Shown one piece after another: positions 1-11,169 of a DNA stretch of 64,000 nucleotides. The stretch is from Acestrorhynchus altus (Eukaryota > Chordata > Actinopteri > Characiformes > Acestrorhynchidae). How positions within the stretch are numbered: position 1 is the first letter of the stretch; each line of letters begins with the position of its first letter. Location of the stretch: NCBI GenBank assembly GCA_034509495.1, contig CM067522.1, forward strand, positions 7,315,916-7,379,915. Reading direction: 5' to 3'. The position numbers were made by a program, and so were the translations under genes. The notes beneath the pieces are model-generated. The model was not told where the DNA came from and searched no databases. It saw nothing but the letters and a program-made list of their open reading frames with translations.

Positions 1-313
1 TGGAGTCCCGGGTTATGCTGCATGCCATCAGCAGCTGGAGTCAGAGAGAGCAAATCTGGTCATGCTCTATCTGGGTGAGTAGATGGCGCTCTCTCTTTCC
101 ACTCCCAGTGAGACTCTGGTCGGCACAGGCATCTGTTAACCATTGTATCGGTGCTGGGGACGGGGTAGTTTTGTCAGAGCACGTTGGGGGCTGACTTCAC
201 CTGTATCGGAGGAGGTATGTGATTGTCTTCACCCTCCTAGTGTTGTGAGCATCACAATGGGGTTGGGAAATTGGCCAAACTGGGCATAAAATTGAGAATG
301 ATAAAAAAAAAAA
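1..313 (+). mobile_element. SINE family A copy, 5'-truncated by window edge
   Basis: Closely resembles 8018-8410 and 34202-34505: the same ordered blocks (CATCAGCAGCTGG, GTAGATGGCGCTCTCTC, GCACAGGCATCTGTTA, GGAGGAGG..GTGCTTGTCTTCACCCTCC, GGGGTTGGG) occur in all three. It ends in an A-rich tail at about 302-313, as expected of a retroposed SINE. I recognise the body as a common otophysan fish SINE from memory, without a database match. Confidence 0.75.
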
Positions 314-1675
314 CACAGAATGAAAGTATTTTATAGTGAAATAAAGCACAAATACTGAAATAAATTCTTTGTAAATGTAAAAAAAAAACTCTTTTAGATG
401 AATAATGTCTAATATTATAAAATTGCACCATGATTTATTTATTACCAGCAATAACTGTGACTCCGATGGATTAACTCTTCCAGGTTGCAGAATCAAAAAA
501 GGGAAAGTGATAGGTGTGAATGTTTTCCTTCTCTTGACGTTCCACAAGGAGTCAACTGCTGAAAAAAAAACTGGCTTGGCAGAAGGTGGTCCCTCCAGAC
601 ATTTCTGCAAACACAAGAACCATCCACCTACTACTGGCCCTGGCTGGGGCCGGCCCTTTATTTGGACTAATGTGGAACTTTGTTGCCATGGCAATGGGCT
701 TGTAAAGGAATTGACTGCCCAGGCGCTCGTTTTACTCCTCAACTGTTCAAACAGCAGCACTGAGTCACAGGCCTGGATTGGCTCGCTCTGCAGCTGAAGG
801 TGTTTTTCATTTACGCCTAGGTCTGTAAAAGAGCTGGAGAGAAAGAAACGGCAGAAGCAGTGGAAAGAATTCCTCAGTCTGCAAACAAATTCTTTGGCTT
901 CTCAGAAGGCCATCCGTTCATCCGAGGCCTCTTCAAGGTCACTGGTCAGATGATGTCATGTCATCTTTGCTCCCTGATCTCCATTCACAAGAGCGTCTTG
1001 TAACAGGAGTGGATTCATCAATAAAGCCCACATTCATCAGAGGTCTTAATCTGGTGAATTTATGAGACATATTTCTGCAGTCAGTTCTTTGTGCTTCCGG
1101 TGGTCCAGTACTGATGTGGCTTTGTTGCTGAACTTCATTACACTAAATGTTTAGGGTTAAGAATGGGGCAGGATACCAAATGAGTCTGCTTCACAGAGAG
1201 CGTCAGTGCTGTTTTATCACAAAGGATCTACTAGTGTGTTGGTAGAGCAGTGATTCTTAATGCCAGTCTTGCTGCAGAATCAACAGTGGCGAACTAGCAT
1301 TTGGATCTCCACAGTGTAACCAGTCTGACTTCATGAGTGCAGTGAAAGCAGTGCTGAATCTCTAACTGCTCATTTTGTAAAGTCTTCCAATTTTCATGAA
1401 CTATTCATACCCTTCATCTATTGGGCAGGTCTACCATACAATGCTTCAGCACTGGGAAGGTGAAGGTGAGCACAGTCTTCTTTCAAGACACAAGAAGTAC
1501 CACTGCATCTTCTCAAACTTCTCAAAATGCTTCATCCTTTGACAGCTCAGCATGCTTGAAAGAGATTGTTAAGTGCCAGCTGTGATGTCTAACATTACAC
1601 TGCGTGATGGGGGAGAGGGAGGGCCTTCCTGATCACCCAGAGAGAATGAGATCAATTGTGAATCCCTGGCATTGC
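314..1675. other. Apparently unique sequence, no gene recognised
   Basis: No repeat family of this window was recognised here. A 130-codon plus-strand frame (405-797) resembles no domain I know and lacks splice or promoter support. Stretch 540-1050 has higher complexity and GC than its surroundings and contains a palindromic RFX-type X-box, so it is a modest candidate for conserved regulatory DNA. Confidence 0.4.
682..695. promoter_or_regulatory. RFX-type X-box motif
   Basis: GTTGCCATGGCAAT is a near-perfect inverted repeat of the RFX half-site (GTTGCC / GGCAAY) with two central bases. RFX factors bind such X-boxes at ciliary and MHC promoters. No exon is visible beside it, so it would be a distal site if functional. 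Confidence 0.4.
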
Positions 1676-1862
1676 TCAAAACAAATCCAGCTAAAGACCA
1701 GCTTTTGTTGGTAGCTGCTTTCAGATGGTCTAAGCTGGTCTTTTATGGTCAAGGAGTTGAACAGCTGCTCATTCAGACAACAACATACTCAGCTTAACCA
1801 GCTTGAACAGCTTTAGATGGTCAAGCTGTTGTTTCAGCAGGAGTATGCTTTTCTGAGGTTCA
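1676..1862. mobile_element. Short inverted-repeat MITE of the CCAGCT type
   Basis: Alternating CCAGCT/AGCTGG words (AGACCAGCTT, TAAGCTGGTC, TTAACCAGCTTG, TCAAGCTG) make the segment largely self-complementary, ending in GTTTCAGCAGGAGTATGC. Foldback elements of this composition are abundant in teleosts and are usually assigned to non-autonomous hAT-like transposons; that assignment is from general knowledge. Confidence 0.55.
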
Positions 1863-1982
1863 TCAAGAAAGAGAATGAACAAAGTTAGCTTCATGGGCCT
1901 CAATTAAGCAAAATCTATATGCAGGGGACAATTAGCTTTAGTTGTTCAGTCAGTATTTCAGCTATGTTATAGTCCCTACTGA

Positions 1983-2312
1983 CTGACCTTGTTCTGACTC
2001 TGGCTTGACTTGGACTCTTTTGTAAGGAATTGTGACTTGAATTGGACTCTACTGTAAAGACTAATGACTTGACCTGATCTCTAGAATAAGAACTTGTGAC
2101 TTGACCCTGATTCTATTGTAAGGACTCGTAACTTGAACTGGACTCTAGTGTAAGGAATTTGGTCTTGATTGAACTCTAGTGTAAGGAATCGTGACTTGAC
2201 ATGAATTCTAGCATAAGGAATTGTAATTAGACGTATAAACTCATGTCTTGACCTGGACTTCAGTGTAAGGACTCATGACTTGGCTTGGAATTGTATATTA
2301 TGACTTCTTATG
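1983..2312. repeat. Degenerate 32-bp tandem repeat
   Basis: About ten units of 31-32 bp with approximate consensus GACTTGACCTGGACTCTA followed by GTGTAAGGAATTGT. Neighbouring units differ at roughly 10-25 percent of positions, so this is an old, non-homogenised minisatellite. Confidence 0.8.
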
Positions 2313-2579
2313 AACATCTCTGTGCTGGACAGTGAATTAGTGACTTGCCATTGCCAACATACGCTTATGACACTCATGATAGAAGTTTGAAGGAAATGTG
2401 AGGAATTTTCAGCTCAAGATACACAAAGGAAGAGCCACAGGATGATGCTTGTTTGATATTCTGCTCTTACTGGAAGAGAAAATTGTAGGAATGCAAATTC
2501 AGTTTGGGAAACGGTGAGTAGAAAGGTTTTCTGGAATCCATTGGAATTTATAGTGAGAAACTGATTCAGCAACTATGAT

Positions 2580-2581
<2 letters not shown>

Positions 2582-2670
<89 letters not shown>
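2582..2670. repeat. (AC)n microsatellite
   Basis: About 44 uninterrupted AC dinucleotides. Open frames crossing it encode only Thr-His or Val-Cys runs and are not genes. Confidence 0.98.
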
Positions 2671-2671
<1 letters not shown>

Positions 2672-3403
2672 CCTGCCAAAGGACACACGTAGCTTTTAAA
2701 AATGCTTGTAATACAGAACAGCATGTCTTGCTGGTTTGCAAAAGCTTAATTGAAAAGCAACAGAACAAAAATTCATAAGAAGGCATGTTGTCTCCAACCT
2801 TTTTGGCACACAATGTGTACAGTCTGTCTTTTTTGGCTCTCTATTCCAGAACATCAGATCTGAAATAAATTGTGGTCTCATGGTGTAATGGTCAACAATC
2901 CATTAATCAGAACTCTTCTTGTAGGAATGTGACCATGTCAGTGGGGAATTTTGTTGTCCGCACTCAGAAGATGAGTATGAATTCTTTGCCTCATATTGGC
3001 AGGACTCCTAACACTTCATTTGTCAGCTTTATTTAATGTGTGTTAGGTGAAGCATCTAATTATGACAGAATTTTATTACACTGTCTATTTCAGGAGACCA
3101 TAAGTATTTATACTTACAAGGTAACATAATTCTAAAATCTGCTATCTACTACTTTACTGGACCCTCTATTCTTTCCAGAATACATAAAGGAAAGATAATG
3201 TTAATTATCTGTGAAGGTAAAACAAATTCCATAACGTCCTACTTGACATCTGCCATGATGCAAGTTTTTTTTTAGCAATATCATAGAAGTACTTGTAAAT
3301 CTGTAAGTATTGAAAAGAAATGAGTTTGTGAGTGTAAAGTACTCTTAGAACTCTTAGGCTTAACTCTATGAAGCAGAGCTCTGAACTTTGCAAACAGTTA
3401 CAT
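2671..3403. other. No feature recognised
   Basis: AT-rich sequence without a coding signature, tandem repeat or match to the repeat families found elsewhere in the window. Confidence 0.4.
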
Positions 3404-3848
3404 TTTCTAAGCTTAATAACTCAAGATCACAGTAACCTACAGACCTGGTGCACATATAACTAACAACAATCTAATGATTTCATCATTGTGTGATCAATTA
3501 TTAGCTGCACTTGTTTCTAACTGAATTAAATCACAATCTGAATGTCAAAGAAGCTTCCAATGCGTGTTTACTGCCCCGTCCACATGTACATTCTAAACCT
3601 GCATGCAGACTCTAACTGATCTGACTCTGACGGGCTGATGATGTAATTGATGCAGATATTGGGTTATGGGGAAAACAAGAAGGGAGCAGCTGTTTGCTCT
3701 CTTTATTGCTCACATAGTGTTCAAATTTCAGAATAAAAGTCCTGAAAATTGATAATACAGATACATACATAAAAATAACAAATTGACAAAGACCTCTGGA
3801 TGATCAATTTCCAACAGAATTTCGGATATAAAGTGTTTGTGGTCCTTA

Positions 3849-3879
<31 letters not shown>

Positions 3880-3943
3880 ACAAACAAACAAACAAACAAT
3901 AAATAAATAAATAAATAAATAGTAGTTGCAAGTATCTTTTTAT

Positions 3944-3990
<47 letters not shown>

Positions 3991-4010
3991 AGTTAGTGTG
4001 CCACCCCAAC
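3404..4010 (+). mobile_element. Family P element (piggyBac-like, non-autonomous), internal part
   Basis: Shares blocks in the same order with 33356-33570, 35545-36260, 50054-50605 and 53515-53690: CAGTAACCTACAGACCTGG, TCATTGTGTGATCAATTAT, GTTTACTGC, CATGCAGACTCT.ACTGATC, ATATTGGGTTA and TTTCAGAATAAAAGTCCTG. The sentence CTCTGGATGATCAATTTCCA also occurs, reverse complemented, in 13787-14360. The terminal repeats are not clear in this copy. Confidence 0.6.
3850..3988. repeat. Compound microsatellite (AAGC)n-(AAAC)n-(AAAT)n ... (AT)n
   Basis: AAGC units from 3850 pass by single base changes into AAAC (about 3876-3898) and AAAT (about 3897-3921), followed by 21 AT units at 3947-3988. The stepwise change of unit suggests successive point mutation and expansion within one array. 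Confidence 0.95.
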
Positions 4011-4169
4011 AGTTCTGTGGCCCCATCTGCAAAAAGTCAGACTGCTGAGAGAACTCCAAATACCAAGAAAGCATAATATTTTATATGAGTTTTCTCAACA
4101 GCTGGTTTTGTTTTCAGCCATCCCAATAAAATACTACATTATTTTTAAAAGACAGAATTTGGCCAATGT

Positions 4170-4325
4170 TTCCTTCACAGCATTTGGCTGTATCTAGAGT
4201 GACTTACAGTTAAATCGTGTTACAGGGGTAAGCTATTGTAGTCTTAGAAGTCTTTCCCAGTCATGTGTACTAGCACAGCATGTTGTGCTTTGTCTGGTCA
4301 AATCCCAGTCTGCTGGTTTCTTCTT
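4170..4325 (-). mobile_element. tRNA-derived SINE, degraded
   Basis: On the minus strand it ends in GTAAGTCACTCTAGATACAGCC then AAATGC, a decayed form of the fish SINE tail that reads roughly GTAAGTCGCTCTGGATAAGAG..CTGCCAAATGC. A weak B-box-like GGGATTTGACC lies near the other end. Confidence 0.5.
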
Positions 4326-4829
4326 CTTTCTTCCTTCCCTGAGCAAGAACCACGAGTCACTAGGCAAGACTTCTTTTTATTTTTGGAGGGCTCATAAAAA
4401 AGACCCTCTTTGCATTTTTGGCTGATTATGCCATTACTGCATATCCAGAAATCAACCTAACACTGAATAAACAGACAAATCTAAAGCCCTAAGTGAAGAC
4501 CCCAACCACAATATATCCTCGGCTGAAAAAGCAGAAGTAAGGTTCTCACATTCTAGATACCCTCATAACATTAATGCTAGCTGTGGTTGGAGGGGAGGAC
4601 TCTTTGCATGATCAAACTAAGCAGTCAGAGTCCAAATGCTTCACATACACCTATATTCTAGAGGCTGCTCTGCCTCTGAGGCAGAACAAAAACAACTGAT
4701 TCAGAAAATTGCTGCCTCCAGAATCATTTTGAATAGTGATTTTGCACACAAGCTTCATATACAGGGACACCTACTCATCAATTGCTTCTGAAATCAAGGG
4801 TGTGAATAAAAATATTTATCCTGATTTTT
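4326..4829. other. No feature recognised
   Basis: Mixed-composition sequence with no coding potential or repeat membership that I could establish. Confidence 0.4.
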
Positions 4830-5110
4830 TTAAGTAACAGTGTCTACTGTCCGGGGAAGTCTTTCTACTTTGTTTTACTAAGAGCATTGCTGTGATGATT
4901 TGATTGTAGTATCCATAGTATTCATGTAGTATCATGTAGTACCCATCATTCCAGAGAACACAGTTCTACTATGTCACAGGTCAATGCTGGGGGGCTTCAA
5001 ACCCCTCTAACCCATGTCAGGCATTTGGAATGGTGTCAAAAGTTTCATGATTATCTGCTCAAGAGAGTCCTATTCTACTGGCAGTACTTCTCTGCAGTGA
5101 CATTGAGAGG
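4830..5110 (+). mobile_element. Family T MITE fragment (Tc1/mariner-like)
   Basis: Shares GAGCATTGCTGTGA, CATTCCAGAGAACACAGTTCT, CAATGCTGGGGGGCTT, GAGAGTCCTATTCTACTGGCAG and TACTTCTCT with the fuller minus-strand copies at 6665-7080 and 41108-41620. Both ends are degraded. Confidence 0.7.
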
Positions 5111-5444
5111 TTTTATTGCCATTGACAACCAATCAATGATAAGAAAATGAACATTCATTAATTCTGACACAGCATTGATGTGGTGGTCCCGTGCCAATGA
5201 GGACACTTTAGGCAAATGCCTTCTCTGCTCATTGCAGGCACCGGCCTGGGTTCAGAGCACAGGACAGAATGTGAAAAGTGAATAGAACAGAATGTGAATG
5301 GATTCCCTGGTGCATGATGTCAGCAAAAAAAGTGAAGACCTGCTTCTTACATCATATCCTCTAGCCATAAACAGCACAATACCGCCGTCACTCAGCAAGT
5401 TAAGAATTGCACAATAAGAGTCTGAGGAACAAGTGTACTTGCTT

Positions 5445-5452
5445 ACACACGC

Positions 5453-5509
<57 letters not shown>
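5445..5509. repeat. (AC)n microsatellite
   Basis: Uninterrupted AC run after two CACACG variant units at the left end. Confidence 0.97.
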
Positions 5510-5511
<2 letters not shown>

Positions 5512-5633
5512 GGGAGTTGTTCTCCCAGTTACTTCCTTTCCCAAAAGCCTACTTGCTGACTTGTCTCTTTGAAGAAATGTGGCCGGTTCCTGGTGGTGTT
5601 TTTCAAAGCCAGCAGGCTTAGATGTTCCCCATG

Positions 5634-5637
<4 letters not shown>

Positions 5638-5696
<59 letters not shown>

Positions 5697-5861
5697 ATGT
5701 TGCTTTTTTTCCAGCAACCCCTCAAACTGTTTTTGTTGCATTCAAATGGGTTTTCGAAAAGAAATATGAAACCAACACTTCTATAGCAAGTGCAATTCTC
5801 AAGATTGAGACACTTGCTGTAGTCTTCAGGGTCTTCAGGATTTTTTTTTTTTTTTTTTTTT
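5638..5861. repeat. (TC)n microsatellite and T21 tract
   Basis: TC repeats occupy 5638-5695 and a 21-base T run lies at 5841-5861. The sequence between them shows no coding feature, and open frames here are Ser-Leu or Arg-Glu artefacts. Confidence 0.95.
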
Positions 5862-6244
5862 GGATCATCTGTGTTTTCTATCAGCAATGTTTTCACACAT
5901 ATAGTGAATATAATATTTCACACCTAGGCTGTTTTAATCTCCCTGCTGAGGGCTGTGATACAGCACTACTTTGATACATGCAAATAACTTACAGTGATAA
6001 CTAGAAGTAGGACACAGTGTTGAATCTACACAGATCAGTCATTACATTGGCACCACTGACAGGTCAAGTGGAAAAACTGTCCAGGGGTAGGAAACACTGA
6101 TCTTGTCCTTTTTGATCAGCTCCACTGACCATACAGGAGCACTTTGCATTTCTTTAATCACAGACTGTAATGCATTTGTTTCTCTGCATACTTTTATGCT
6201 TTATGCACCTTTAACCTTGATCTTGAATTGTCAGAACAGGTATT
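5862..6244. other. No feature recognised
   Basis: AT-rich spacer without recognisable repeats or coding signal. Confidence 0.4.
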
Positions 6245-6585
6245 ATGTAGGTGGTGGGTCATTCTCAACATTGCAGTGACACTGACATGAGTTGCTGATA
6301 TCAAATACAGCTCTGCTGCTGGTGTGTTTACAGGTGAGCTTCTGTTTCTGACTCTACATTTACAAGGTGGAGCTACAGTACTAGGATGGAGTGGCTAATC
6401 GAGTAGACAGTGAGTGGATACAGTGTTTAAGCACTCCACCACCACTAACACATACAAACACCACCACATCACTGTCATTGCAGTGCTGAGAATGACCCAC
6501 CACCCCCATAATATCTGCTCTGTGGTGGTCCTGTGGGGTCCTGACCAATGAAGAACAGGGTGAAGGAGGCTAATTAAGCTGATTA
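6245..6585 (-). mobile_element. Family K MITE, internal part
   Basis: Shares GTGGACAGTGAGTGGA-type, CACAGTGTTTAA, GCAGTGCTGAGAATGACCC, ACCTGCTCTGTGGTGGTCCT and GTGGGGTC blocks with the complete copy at 42484-43030. It lacks that element's terminal inverted repeats. A facing copy of GGTGGGTCATTCTCA..TTGCAGTG at the left end suggests an internal inverted arrangement. The strand is arbitrary. Confidence 0.65.
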
Positions 6586-6664
6586 ACCAACCAGCTTAAC
6601 TCTCATCTAAATCAACTGATGATAAAATGACCTAATAACCACTTTACATTACTAACTTACTACT

Positions 6665-7080
6665 TTAAGTTTCATCCATTGCTGACATAGATGCGCAAAT
6701 GTACACACAGCTCATCTAGTACCTGTAGAGAAGAACCTAATGCCAGGTAAGAGTTAGAGTGGTTTAAAGCCCTGAAGCACTGAGGTGTGGAGCAGTGGAA
6801 CTGTGTTCTCTGGAATGATGGTCCATCCAATCTCCATCTCCCCATGAGTAGGGGAGATGGGGATGCTGCGGAGTGGTAATTATTCAACATCCTGACCTTA
6901 CTAATGCTTTTGTCACTCAATGCAATCAAATCTACACAGCAGTGCTCCAATATCTAGTAGAACATCTTCCCAGGACCATAGAGACAGTTACTCCAATAAA
7001 AGCAGAATGAACTAAGTTTAATACATTATGGAAGAAACAATGAATGAGCAGGTGTCCCGATACTTTTGTCAATATATTGT
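6665..7080 (-). mobile_element. Family T MITE (Tc1/mariner-like)
   Basis: Reads, on the minus strand, from GACAAAAGTATCGGGACACC through CTCATTCATTGTTTCTTCC, GGAGTAACTGTCTCTA and ATTTGATTGCATTGAGTGAC to CATTTGCGCATCTATG. The same order is found at 51210-51680 (plus) and 41108-41620 (minus). The family lacks any transposase frame, so it is non-autonomous. Confidence 0.75.
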
Positions 7081-8017
7081 AACAGTGATTGAGTTTATAA
7101 GGGGTTAAACAGTATAGTCAGACTAAATGGAAGGACCTGAATGCTCAGAGGAAACTTGTTTGTGTTTGTTCTTCCTCTTCCTCCTCTGAAAAAGTCATCT
7201 CCTAAGTGAACACTAAACAGCACAGAACTTGCAGCAGGCGGCTGTGGAATGTTTCTGCGGAAAGACAGGCTCTTTCACCAAACACAACAACAAACACGCC
7301 AACACCCTACTGTTCTGGTGTTGACTAAGGGGTTCTCCCTCTCTCTCCACAAGCCATTAGATGCAGTCTCCGTTTTCTCCACTGAAGTGTGAGGGTCAGA
7401 GTCCTACAAAGTGAGCACAAAGAGGACGCTAAGCATTTTGCACATTGGTGTGTGTGTGAGCCTTGAGGAAACAATGCCGCCCAAACACGAGCAAAGTACC
7501 TTTTTCACACTGGCCAGCGGCTGTATTAGGGTATTAGGTGGGAAGTTCTGGCCTACTGCCCGGGACATAACAGAGGCAGCCTTGTTGAATGCTAAATGAA
7601 GTGTACTATGGTCCTCCTTGCCTTTTCGCTCCATCCAGCAAAACATTTCTAGAGAAAAGAAAAAAAAAGCAGCTTAAAGACTCACATATGGAACTCATTA
7701 CTGCGCCTGGAGACGAAACAGCCCAGTCCAACATAAACGCTATAATGGGGAAAAGACAGTAACCCTTGCAGAGATACCAAAAGACCACCTGAAATGTTAG
7801 TAAATAATGATGATGGGGGTAGGAACAAAGAGGGGTAACAACATGATGCAAGGCTTTTCAATGTGTTTAAAACAACAATGCCAAAAAGAACAACCTATTT
7901 GGTTTCCTTGGAGAACTTTTCGGTAGATGGCTCTTTGAAGGAGCATGTTTGGGAATGAAATACGAGAGAGTGAAGAGCAATTAATAAAAGCATTTAATTC
8001 AAGAACCTTTTAGGGTC
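7081..8017. other. Unique sequence, no gene recognised
   Basis: No repeat family recognised. Short antiparallel frames at 7404-7646 and 7411-7599 are shadows of each other with no known domain. Stretch 7440-7600 is GC-richer and could be tested for conservation. Confidence 0.4.
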
Positions 8018-8410
8018 TGGGCTTTGAGTGCCTCAGCGGTCGAATGCACTAGCACTATGATCCAAGGATCACAGATTGCCATGCTTCTTGCCATCAGCAG
8101 CTGGTCTCCGAGAGAGCAAAATTTGCCATGTTCTCTCTGGGTGGGTAGATGGCGCTCTCTCCCCACATCACACCCGATGTAATGCTGGCCAGCACAGGCA
8201 TCTGTTAGTCTATGTATGAGTGCTTTCCTCTGAGTGCATTGGCTGCCCAGCAATAAGACAGTAGTGTCAGTTCAAAATGAGGCAGTGGCTGACACATGTA
8301 TTGGAGGAGGAATGTGCTTGTCTTCACCCTCCTTGTGGTGGGAGGATTGTATGTGATGGGAAGAACCCAAACAGGGTTGGGGACTCTACACTTTCAAATG
8401 GGAGAAAGTG
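8018..8410 (+). mobile_element. SINE family A, near full-length copy
   Basis: The best preserved of three copies (others 1-313 and 34202-34505). It begins with a tRNA-like head (GCCTCAGCGGTCGAATGCAC) and continues through AGATGGCGCTCTCTCCC, GTTGGGGACT and a final GGGAGAAAG. There is no obvious long A-tail. Confidence 0.75.
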
Positions 8411-9044
8411 ACTAGTATCTGTACTGAATGCTGATAATGCTGATAATGCTTTAACCACATGCATTTGCAACTGGTAGACAAATACACCTCCAGTTAGTTG
8501 GACTGAAATTTAGTTGCTTATTGGGACGAAAAATGCAGATCTGTTTATTATGAGGTAACAAGTTGTCTATCTTTTCAGCTTCTTTTTTGCTGTTAAAAAG
8601 GTAGAATTTTACATGCATGTATTTCTTCAAATATTTCTTCAAAGTAAAAACTGCAGTCCATGCTGATGAAAACTGTACTGCATGGGGAGGAGTTTTGGTT
8701 GTAATGGGAGGAGTTTTGGTTGTTGACTGCATATTGGAGAGATGGTGCTTCACAGTGGGTCAATATATGTCATATACAGTATGTACATATATATTCCTGA
8801 TAAACAAGATCAAAGAAGTAAAAGTCACATACATATACATATACATATATGTATGTACTGATAGTAAAGACCAGTGTGAATTAAATGGTTCAAACTGGTT
8901 TGGTCTTAAAGCATGTCCACAAAGATTGTTATGCAAAATTTTGAGCACCCCTGGTAAAATTAAATGGATATTTTGAAACACGAATTTCTATGTGAAAATA
9001 AAATCACATGCTCTAAGGAGAAATATTTCTGCATGCTCTATAGA

Positions 9045-9045
<1 letters not shown>
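8411..9045. other. Spacer with a possible Tc1-like terminal fragment
   Basis: Around 8930-8995, TTATGCAAAATTTTGAGCAC followed by CCCTGGTAAAATT and TCTATGTGAAAATAAAATCA resembles the terminal region of fish Tc1-like elements (GGGCACCCCTGGT motif). 8828-8850 is a short ATACAT repeat. The rest shows nothing recognisable. Confidence 0.4.

Positions 9046-9097
<52 letters not shown>
9046..9097. repeat. (TAA)n microsatellite
   Basis: About 17 TAA units without interruption. Confidence 0.97.
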
Positions 9098-9098
<1 letters not shown>

Positions 9099-9799
9099 GA
9101 CGTTGCATTCATGGCACATTACGTCATTTATGTTTTCATATGTTAAATTCAGAAATTAAAGACCACAGCTCTGTCCCATTGTTCACACTTGTACCTTCTT
9201 GTTTGCATGTGCCAAATTTTCCCAAATTTCCCTATGAAAACTTGATGCTTCTCAACTCTGCATCAGACCAAACTTCCATGAATGCAATTATCTGTGTTCC
9301 ACTGCGATCCTGTGATTTTCCTCACAAAAAAATTTCGTTATTTGTTCACATGCTGTTTGGTCATCAGCGTAACTATTTGTATCCGGTGTAAATGCTTTAG
9401 CTCTACAATTCATTATCCCTCAAATGATTCACTGCCATCAACCACTTCTCCATTTTAGTAGCAGTTCAGCAGAAATATCAGCAACAGTTAAACCCAGCAT
9501 TCTTGAAACTGCTGTATTTCATGCGTAAGCAGCAGTGATGTATGTAGGTGAAGGGACGCGAGACAACACGTGTCCCAGTCTCTAAACACTGCCCTAAACA
9601 TTCTTATACCATAAACACTCTTTTACCCTTTTAGCTGCCCTTCAGCAACTTTATAAAAGTATACCCTTCAAGAGGGGCTTAGGGCTTAGGGTGAGAATTG
9701 GTACAATTATATTCAGAAATGTGCAGAACATGTTAATAGTTTCTTATAGAGGATTTGTTCACTTGCTCACACTTGTCTAGATATCTGGTATCTTTGTAT
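9098..9799. other. No feature recognised
   Basis: No coding signature or repeat family was recognised. A short GGGCTTAGGGCTTAGGGT at about 9674-9691 is telomere-like but far too short to matter. Confidence 0.4.
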
Positions 9800-9808
9800 C
9801 TATATATA

Positions 9809-9863
<55 letters not shown>
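9800..9863. repeat. (AT)n microsatellite
   Basis: AT run of about 64 bases with one early TATC interruption. Confidence 0.97.
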
Positions 9864-9866
<3 letters not shown>

Positions 9867-11169
9867 AATTATATTACGTCTTGCTGTTATTATTGTATTG
9901 TAATTAATAAATGGTGTTTCATCTCTTTCAGTCTTCAAAGCTTTCATTCTGGCTGTATCTTAGCTTAAGGGTACTGTAGAGTCTAACCTAATTATATTCA
10001 CTATATGGAAAACACAGACAAGCACTGTCTCCACCTCACGCCCTCCTTCCACCTTCCATTGACTTACGAGATAAACACGCTGGCCGGCTTCTCCACAATC
10101 TGCTTTGAAATTCCATTCCATATCATTCATTCCCAGTTTAAGAATAAACTTCATTGCATGGTGTAAAATGCACCTTCCACCCCCAAAACCCTCCTCGCCC
10201 ATTCAGATGTGGCCAGCATTGTTCACCGTTGTTCACCATCAGAGCCAGCATGAAAATTACACAACGCGCTCACAATAAGCTGTGTCTGAATAACCAAACA
10301 CCTAATCATGGTGCTTCTGATGCAGGAAGCATTGTCAGCCAACCACTTATTTCAGGGCACTGAGCTGTTTGTGCGTGGATTACATTCAAAGCTTCTGTTG
10401 GGATAGGTTGGCAATAATAGCTTTGAATCAGAGTCCAAGGGAATGGCGTTTATCTCCGTTTGCTTCTGGTGGCCAGGCTAATTATAGATGCAAAGGTTTC
10501 TTACGGTACATTTTCACAGAGTTGCCCTCCCTTTGTTTTAGATAGACTGATACTGCCTGTCAGAAGTATAGAGATGGAACTTCTTTAAAGTGAACCATTG
10601 CTACCACAGGTATGTAGCTGAGCACCTAGTGCTTGCATAATCTCCATAGAAGACCATCACTAACAGTTTGAGACCTATACCCTCAAAGGACACACTTTGT
10701 CTTCTCAGCTTTATAACTCAGGAATGCCTTCACACTCCAGCACAATGCACATATGGTTAGAAACCGCAGAACCTACCAATAGTCTGTCAGATGATATTCA
10801 TACATTGTGTCACAGTAATGAGCCATATAGTAAAGTATCATCAGTTTATATTTCATTCCGAACTTACAGACATCCAGCAACCATTTTGTCAAGAGATCTA
10901 AGGTTTAATTTCAGTTTCTATATTGAAAAATAAGTAAAAGAAAAAACAAAAACAGCTGCTTGGTGAAGTCTGATAACAGCTTGGCCATTTTCATGAAGAT
11001 ATTAAACTTCTGTTAGTATTTACATCTCAAGTAATTACATATTTGAGATGCCAAAGCTCTTCCAGAACAATATCATCATATGGCATGTGACTGTCTTATA
11101 TAATTACTGTTTTACTCCTAATAACAGAGGCAATGTCATGGGGGCAAAACACCTTAAATATGACATTGT
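9864..11169. other. Mostly unique sequence, possible family P fragment at 10985-11110
   Basis: 10200-10560 is a low-repeat stretch with balanced composition and could be conserved non-coding DNA. At 10985-11110, GTTAGTATTTACATCTCAAG and AATATCATCATATGGCATG resemble the right half of family P (compare TTAATATTTACATCTGGAAT and AATATCTGGCATGTGTGAC in 50054-50605). No gene was recognised. Confidence 0.4.

Noticed and set aside
405..797. 130-codon plus-strand frame with an overlapping 187-codon antisense frame
   Set aside because: No recognisable domain, no splice or promoter signals, and both strands are open over the same stretch, which fits chance or a regulatory block.
2499..2813. Frames across CA, TC, GA and AT microsatellites (also near 5252, 5529, 31784, 50952, 56751)
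   Set aside because: Their length comes from dinucleotide runs encoding Thr-His, Val-Cys, Ser-Leu or Arg-Glu repeats.
9674..9691. Interstitial telomeric repeat
   Set aside because: Only two imperfect TTAGGG words separated by a C; expected by chance.
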